From assembly GCF_965243865.1 (NCBI RefSeq), contig NZ_OZ251603.1, forward strand, positions 3,968,001-4,032,000: a stretch of DNA of 64,000 nucleotides. The letters run 5' to 3'. Of this stretch, positions 59,319 to 64,000 are shown piece by piece (position 1 is the stretch's first letter; every line of letters starts with the position of its first letter). Below the pieces are notes generated by a model that saw nothing but the letters and a program-made list of their open reading frames with translations, was not told the DNA's origin and ran no database searches. This DNA comes from Hyphomicrobium_A sp965243865 (lineage in GTDB: Bacteria; Pseudomonadota; Alphaproteobacteria; Rhizobiales; Hyphomicrobiaceae). The position numbers were made by a program, and so were the translations under genes.

Positions 59319-61970
59319 TTATGCATCCAAAATGCGCGACGCGATCTCTTGCACGTCAGCGGATAGTGGACGTGCGCGTACGATCCGCTGCAGTGCCTTG
59401 CGCGCCTTGGCCCGCCGCCCGCTTTCGAGGGTCCGCCAGGACCGCATGGCGCCCAGCATGCGCGCCGCAATCTGCGGGTTGAGGCGGTCGAGCGCCAGCA
59501 CCTGGTCCGCCAGGAACTCATAGCCGGCGCCGTCAGGCCGGTTGAACTGCACCGGGTTGGTCGAAGCGAACGTGCCGATAAGAGCGCGCACCTTGTTCGG
59601 CGCCGTCAGTGAGAACAGCGCGTGCTTGGTCAGCGCCTTGACCCGGGAAAGCGTGCCGGTGAGCGGAGACTGCGCCTGTGCCGCGAACCACGTGTCGATG
59701 ACGACGTGGTCCCGGCTCCATGTCTTATAGAAGTTGGCTAGCGCCGCCTTCGCTTCGGGTCCCCCGCGTACAGCCAGCAGGAACAGCGCGTGCGCGCGAT
59801 CGGTCATGTTGCTCGCCTTGGCATAGTGCTTGGCCAGGCGCTTGATGTCCTCGGGCGTTCCGCGCGCGGTCAGCATGGTCAGTGCCGCGTTGCGCAGAGC
59901 CCGTCGTCCGGCGCTCGCCGCATCCGGCGAGAAGGGCCCCTTGTCCTCCATCTCCTTGTAGAGCTGCTCCAGCTGCGGACCCAGTGTCCGGCCGATCAGC
60001 TTCATCAGATTGCGCTGCGCGCGATGGATCAGCGCCGGATCGACATTCTTGCCGATCATGCGCGCAATGTCCGCCTGCGTCGGTAGCTTCAGCAGCTCGG
60101 CGCGATATGCCGGCTCGAGGCTGTCGTTCGCAAGAGTGGCCCCGAGGGCGCGCGCATAGCGCAGCGGACGCTGCGAGCGCTTGCCGGAAGCAAGGCCCGA
60201 TACGCTCTCGATCAGCGTGCGCGCGGCGAAGTCGTTGGCCGCCTGCCAGCGATTGAAAAGGTCGCTGTCGCCTGCCATCAGCAACTCGACGTCGTCGTCC
60301 GGCAGGTCGATCGTCAGGTTCACCGGCGCCGAGAAGCCGCGCAGCAGCGACGGCACCGGACGCGACGGCACGTCGATGAAGCGGAAGCTCTGCCGGCGCT
60401 TGGTGAGAGCGACGACGCCGTCGCTGACTTCCTCGCCACTGGCGAGCTTCAGATCGAGGTCGTGACCGTTGGCGCCGAGCAGGCCAAGCCGCACGGGAAT
60501 GTGCATCGGCTTCTTGTTCGGCTGCCCGGGCGTTGCCGGCACGATCTGCTCCAGTTCCAGATCGACCGTCTTCTTGTCCTTGTCGTAGCGCAGGTTCGCG
60601 ATGATCTCGGGCGTGCCAGCCTGCGAGTACCAAAGCTTGAACTGCGTTAGATCGAGCCCGCTCGCGTCGGCAAAGCACGTCACGAACTCCTCGACCGTCG
60701 CCGCCTCGCCGTCGTGGCGCTCGAAGTAGAGGTCCATGCCCTTGCGGAACGCGTCGCGGCCAAGGATGGTGGCGATCATGCGCACGACCTCGGCGCCCTT
60801 CTCGTAGACTGTCGCCGTATAGAAGTTGTTGATCTCGATATAGCTTTCCGGCCGCACCGGATGCGACAGCGGGCCGGCATCCTCGGCAAACTGATGCGTC
60901 TTCAGCTGACGCACATCGACGATGCGCTGCACCGTCGCCGACCGCTCGTCCGCCGAGAACTCCTGGTCGCGATAGACCGTCAGGCCTTCCTTCAGGCAGA
61001 GCTGGAACCAGTCGCGGCAGGTGATGCGGTTGCCGGTCCAGTTGTGGAAGTATTCGTGTGCGACCACGCTCTCGATCGCCTCGAAGATCGCGTCGGTGGC
61101 CGTCTCTGGTGAGGCGAGGATGAGCCGGTCATTGAAAATGTTGAGGCCCTTGTTCTCCATCGCGCCCATGTTGAAGTCCGACACGGCGACGATGTTGAAC
61201 ACGTCGAGATCGTATTCGCGCCCGAAGCGCTTCTCGTCCCAACGCATCGACCGCTTCAGTGAATCCATGGCCCAGGCCGCGCGGGCCTCCTTGCCGTGCT
61301 CGACATAGATGGCGAGATCCACCTTGCGCCCGGACTTGGTGCGGAATGTCGAACTGATCGGTGCCAGATCGCCACCGACGAGCGCGAACAGATACGACGG
61401 CTTCGGGTGCGGATCGTGCCACACGGCATAATGGCGTTTGCCGCCGTCCAGCATGCCGCGCTCGACCGGGTTACCGTTCGACAGCAGGATAGGCGCTGCG
61501 GCGGGATCGGCATCGATGCGCACCGTGTAGGTCGCCAGCACGTCCGGCCGATCGAGGAAATAGGTGATGCGGCGGAAGCCCTGCGCTTCGCACTGGCTGC
61601 AATAGACGCCGTTCGAGCGATAGATACCCTGCAGCGCCTTGTTGGCTTCCGGATTGACGATCGTGGTGATTTCCAGCGTGAACGCCTTCGTCGGCGTCTT
61701 CGCAAGTGTCAGGGACGTAGCGGTGAGCTTGTAATCCTTCTTGCCGAGCAATCGCCCGTTGAGCGAGATCGCCTCCAGCTGCAGGTGCTCGCCATCGAGG
61801 CGCAGCTGCTCCCGGCGTCCCGCCGCCTTAGGGTTCGGTAGGATCGACAACTTGGAGCGCACGCGCGTCTGCGTCGGCTCGAGCGAGATATCGAGGCTGA
61901 CTTTGTCGATCAGGTAGGCGGGGGGACGATAGTTCTTGAGGTGAACAGGCCGGGCAGTATCGAGTTTCAT
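59319..61970 (-). CDS. pepN: Aminopeptidase N (M1 metallopeptidase)
   Basis: An 883-residue zinc exopeptidase. The substrate-anchoring GAMENKG motif and the zinc site HEYFHNWTG with a downstream Glu in LKEGLTVYRDQEF are intact. DRPDVLATYTVRIDAD and the long C-terminal helical domain match the proteobacterial PepN group. It trims N-terminal residues from peptides in the cytoplasm. Upstream of the histidine kinase on the same strand, 138 bases apart. No regulation is apparent. Confidence 0.95.
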   Translation of the reverse strand: MKLDTARPVHLKNYRPPAYLIDKVSLDISLEPTQTRVRSKLSILPNPKAAGRREQLRLDGEHLQLEAISLNGRLLGKKDYKLTATSLTLAKTPTKAFTLEITTIVNPEANKALQGIYRSNGVYCSQCEAQGFRRITYFLDRPDVLATYTVRIDADPAAAPILLSNGNPVERGMLDGGKRHYAVWHDPHPKPSYLFALVGGDLAPISSTFRTKSGRKVDLAIYVEHGKEARAAWAMDSLKRSMRWDEKRFGREYDLDVFNIVAVSDFNMGAMENKGLNIFNDRLILASPETATDAIFEAIESVVAHEYFHNWTGNRITCRDWFQLCLKEGLTVYRDQEFSADERSATVQRIVDVRQLKTHQFAEDAGPLSHPVRPESYIEINNFYTATVYEKGAEVVRMIATILGRDAFRKGMDLYFERHDGEAATVEEFVTCFADASGLDLTQFKLWYSQAGTPEIIANLRYDKDKKTVDLELEQIVPATPGQPNKKPMHIPVRLGLLGANGHDLDLKLASGEEVSDGVVALTKRRQSFRFIDVPSRPVPSLLRGFSAPVNLTIDLPDDDVELLMAGDSDLFNRWQAANDFAARTLIESVSGLASGKRSQRPLRYARALGATLANDSLEPAYRAELLKLPTQADIARMIGKNVDPALIHRAQRNLMKLIGRTLGPQLEQLYKEMEDKGPFSPDAASAGRRALRNAALTMLTARGTPEDIKRLAKHYAKASNMTDRAHALFLLAVRGGPEAKAALANFYKTWSRDHVVIDTWFAAQAQSPLTGTLSRVKALTKHALFSLTAPNKVRALIGTFASTNPVQFNRPDGAGYEFLADQVLALDRLNPQIAARMLGAMRSWRTLESGRRAKARKALQRIVRARPLSADVQEIASRILDA

Positions 61971-62302
61971 TGCACCACCGTAACGCCGCGCCCACAGATT
62001 TGCGGGTCGCGAGATAAGTTAGGGGGCAACTATAAGTGCAACGGCTTAGCACGTCATGACTAGCCGGACGATGAAAGTCGCCGCGACAAAAAATATGTAA
62101 TAACAATGCACTAGGGCAACGCAGTTGGGGCGCCGGGGCGGCCGGGCCGGGAAGGGGCAAAGTCGCAAGAAAGACGAGCATGCCAACGCCGCCGCCCGGC
62201 GACGAATGCAGGCAGACGCAACTTGAATGCGCCGCGCAACCATTCCCGTTGCAGCGGTTTGTGCTTACGTTCCTAGCGCACACGATCGAACGAGAGGTTC
62301 AC
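61971..62302. other. Divergent intergenic region upstream of pepN and the GTPase gene
   Basis: About 330 bases. An AT-rich patch around 62085-62105 (AAAAAATATGTAATAAC) is the likeliest promoter area. A GC-rich run (about 62128-62158) lies to its right. The GTPase frame stays open back to 62180, but that part has no protein-like character. No other gene was seen. Confidence 0.4.
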
Positions 62303-63841
62303 TTGGCAGCCAAAGGACGAGCGTCCCTCTATTTGCGCGGCGCCATGATTTTCCTGGCACTGCTGCTGCCGATGCTCTCGCTGTTGCCGCTGGGCTGGCT
62401 GTGGCTCTGGGAGCGCGGCTGGGCGCTCTATTGGATCGCCTCGGCTTTCGCCTTGAGCATCATCGCCTACACCGCGCAAGCCATCGCTCTCCGGCGAACG
62501 CTCCGCGAGACGCCCGAGCCCGTCGCCGACGACGACGAAAAGCTTCCGCCTGACCCCTCCTGGACGGCGCGCGAGCAGGCGGCCTGGACCGCCGTCGAGG
62601 CGATCGCCGCCAACGTCAAGCCTTCCGAGCTCACTGACCGCGACCGCTTTCTCAATCTGGGACTAAGGACGATCGAGGCGGTCGCTCGCCAGATTCATCC
62701 GGGCGACAACAACCCGCTGTGGAAGTTCACGCTGCCCGAAGCTTTGGCTCTCGTGGAGCGCGTCAGCGCCGACCTGCGGCCGTTTGTGGTGGAGAACATT
62801 CCGCTCGGCGATCAACTCACCATCGGTCAAATTCTCAAAGTCTACGGCTGGCGTTCGGCCATAGGCATGGCCGAAAAAGCCTACGACCTCTGGCGCCTGG
62901 TGCGGCTGGTAAATCCGGTCACTGCCGCGGCACAGGAAGCGCGCGAGCAGATCACCAAGCACCTTTATGCCAACGTGCGCGACCAACTCGCCCGCCAGCT
63001 CGCGCGTGCGTATGTCCGTGAGGTGGGACGCGCGGCCATTGACCTATATGGCGGCCGCCTACGCGTCTCCGAGGCGCAGCTGGCAACGCACGTCAGCGCC
63101 TCGACCCTGCGCGACCGCGGGCAGGCGACGGGTCTTGCAGAGCCGGTCCGCATTCTCGTCGCGGGGCAGGCAGGTGCCGGCAAGTCGAGCGTGGTCAATG
63201 CGCTGACCAAAGAGGTCCGCGCCGTCGTCGATGCGCCCGGCGGCACGCGCGATTACCAAGGCTACGAGGTCGAGTTGGAAGGCCTCAGTGGTGCGATGGT
63301 CATCGACAGCCCCCGCATCGGCGCCTCCACGAAAGAGCAGCGTGCCTTTGCGGCGAGAGCAGGGGACAGCGACCTGGTGATCTGGGCGCTTGCAGCAAAT
63401 CGCGACGATGCCCGCGTCGATCTTGCCGCCCTGTCGGCGATCCGCACGCACTTTGCGAGCCGCCCGCATCGCCGCGAGCCTCCCGTCATTGTCGCGCTGA
63501 CGCACATCGATAAGGTCGCGCACCACGCGCCCGGTCCAAACGAAACGATCGACCTGCAAGATCCCGCCATCGTAGAGACGGTGCGCGAGGTCGCTGACGG
63601 CCTCGGCGTGCCCAAGAATGATGTGGTGCCCGTGAGCTTTGCTCCAGGGCGTCCACCGTTCAACATCGAACAGCTTTCGATGCGCGTTGCCGCACGCGTG
63701 CCTGATGCGCGCCAAGCGCAGCTTCTACGCCTGATGGAGGATGCCGCTCCCCGCTGGAGCGTGCGCCGCGTGCTCGGACAGGCGGGGAATGCAGCGAAGT
63801 CGGCGGCGAAATCCGTTGTGCCTTCCGTCTTCAGGAAGTGA
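62303..63841 (+). CDS. Membrane-anchored P-loop GTPase of the Era/YcjX-like superfamily
   Basis: A 512-residue protein. Two N-terminal helices (about 13-36 and 41-63) are followed by a 200-residue helical region and a GTPase domain from about 282. The P-loop is GQAGAGKSS (288-296). A G2-like GGTRDY follows. The G3 box reads DSPRIG, where DxPG is common, and the G4 box THIDKV has His for Lys. These changes make GTP specificity uncertain. The start TTG at 62303 has GAGAGG close upstream and sits before the first helix; ATG 62180 and 62345 are alternatives. The last gene in the window meets it tail to tail. Confidence 0.75.
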   Translation: MAAKGRASLYLRGAMIFLALLLPMLSLLPLGWLWLWERGWALYWIASAFALSIIAYTAQAIALRRTLRETPEPVADDDEKLPPDPSWTAREQAAWTAVEAIAANVKPSELTDRDRFLNLGLRTIEAVARQIHPGDNNPLWKFTLPEALALVERVSADLRPFVVENIPLGDQLTIGQILKVYGWRSAIGMAEKAYDLWRLVRLVNPVTAAAQEAREQITKHLYANVRDQLARQLARAYVREVGRAAIDLYGGRLRVSEAQLATHVSASTLRDRGQATGLAEPVRILVAGQAGAGKSSVVNALTKEVRAVVDAPGGTRDYQGYEVELEGLSGAMVIDSPRIGASTKEQRAFAARAGDSDLVIWALAANRDDARVDLAALSAIRTHFASRPHRREPPVIVALTHIDKVAHHAPGPNETIDLQDPAIVETVREVADGLGVPKNDVVPVSFAPGRPPFNIEQLSMRVAARVPDARQAQLLRLMEDAAPRWSVRRVLGQAGNAAKSAAKSVVPSVFRK

Positions 63842-64000
63842 TCACGAGGCGACGCGATCGTCGACCATTGGCTTATCTCCCGCCTCATCCGCCAGCTCAT
63901 TGGCGGCCTTCAGGGTGAACGTCACCGCCTCGCGCATCGAATGCGCCATCGCATCGACCGGGATGCTGCTGATGATCGTCTTGTCGCGACGATCCTGCGG
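63842..64000 (-). CDS. C-terminal end of an unknown gene, cut by window edge
   Basis: The last 52 residues of a reverse-strand gene that enters from the right: a segment TIISSIPVDAMAHSMREAVTFTLKAANELADEAGD and a short charged end DRVAS. No family is recognised. Its stop is directly next to the GTPase stop, with no space between them. Confidence 0.55.
   Translation of the reverse strand, partial: PQDRRDKTIISSIPVDAMAHSMREAVTFTLKAANELADEAGDKPMVDDRVAS

Noticed and set aside
1..64000. CRISPR arrays, tRNA/rRNA genes, intact insertion sequences
   Set aside because: No regular direct repeats with spacers, no cloverleaf that I recognise and no transposase were seen on reading both strands by eye. 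A covariance scan (tRNAscan, Infernal) would be needed to exclude weak cases.

Overview
The window is GC-rich DNA from an alphaproteobacterium, most likely a member of the order Hyphomicrobiales (Rhizobiales), perhaps close to Hyphomicrobium or Rhodomicrobium. The signs are a Ros/MucR regulator, DUF6456, DUF5330, DUF1491 and DUF1428 proteins, a gene transfer agent (GTA) TIM-barrel protein, and the block feuN/P/Q-like - ccmI-ccmE-ccmF-ccmH - degP - two-component pair - glnE, which as I recall is typical of rhizobia. Genes are dense on both strands, with many 4-base stop/start overlaps. I saw no tRNA, rRNA, CRISPR array or intact insertion sequence. Both window ends cut a gene.

1-15.5 kb: a partial family 25 glycosyltransferase and a 57-residue small protein are followed by a tautomerase, a TetR repressor and an azoreductase-RND efflux unit with operator-like repeats. 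Next is a periplasmic molybdenum hydroxylase cassette: iorA- and iorB-like subunits, a diheme cytochrome c, XdhC and a MobA/MocA-like cytidylyltransferase. One more TetR-like box lies in front of it, so one repressor may control both units. metC and an orphan amino-acid binding protein follow.

15.5-31 kb: a secreted von Willebrand A protein and its repeat-only partner, a nitroreductase, NAD kinase, CutA and a secreted peptidoglycan-binding-like protein. After a 740-base gene-poor gap come an unusual membrane protein with a primase-C-terminus-like domain, oligopeptidase B, MucR, a free-standing DnaA domain IV protein with its DUF6456 partner, SufE and several small conserved proteins.

31-39 kb: two overlapping membrane genes (one DUF1214-like), a class A penicillin-binding protein, and a remnant of a GTA or prophage. 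The remnant is a 5'-truncated TIM-barrel baseplate gene followed by an endolysin read in frame into a holin, ending in a strong terminator.

39-56 kb: a FeuN/FeuP/FeuQ-like signalling unit is interrupted by a DUF1428 gene. A T4 Rnl1-like RNA ligase with an upstream short ORF follows. Then come a glycine-zipper lipoprotein, the haem-lyase operon ccmIEFH for c-type cytochrome maturation, an antisense trypsin-like protease, DegP, a second two-component system and glnE.

56-64 kb: an ECF sigma factor cassette with a CnrX/Spy-like periplasmic sensor, a histidine kinase with a degenerate ATPase domain, aminopeptidase N, a membrane-anchored GTPase and the end of an unknown gene.

Functions are assigned by recognising motifs and family resemblance by eye. 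No database search was run.
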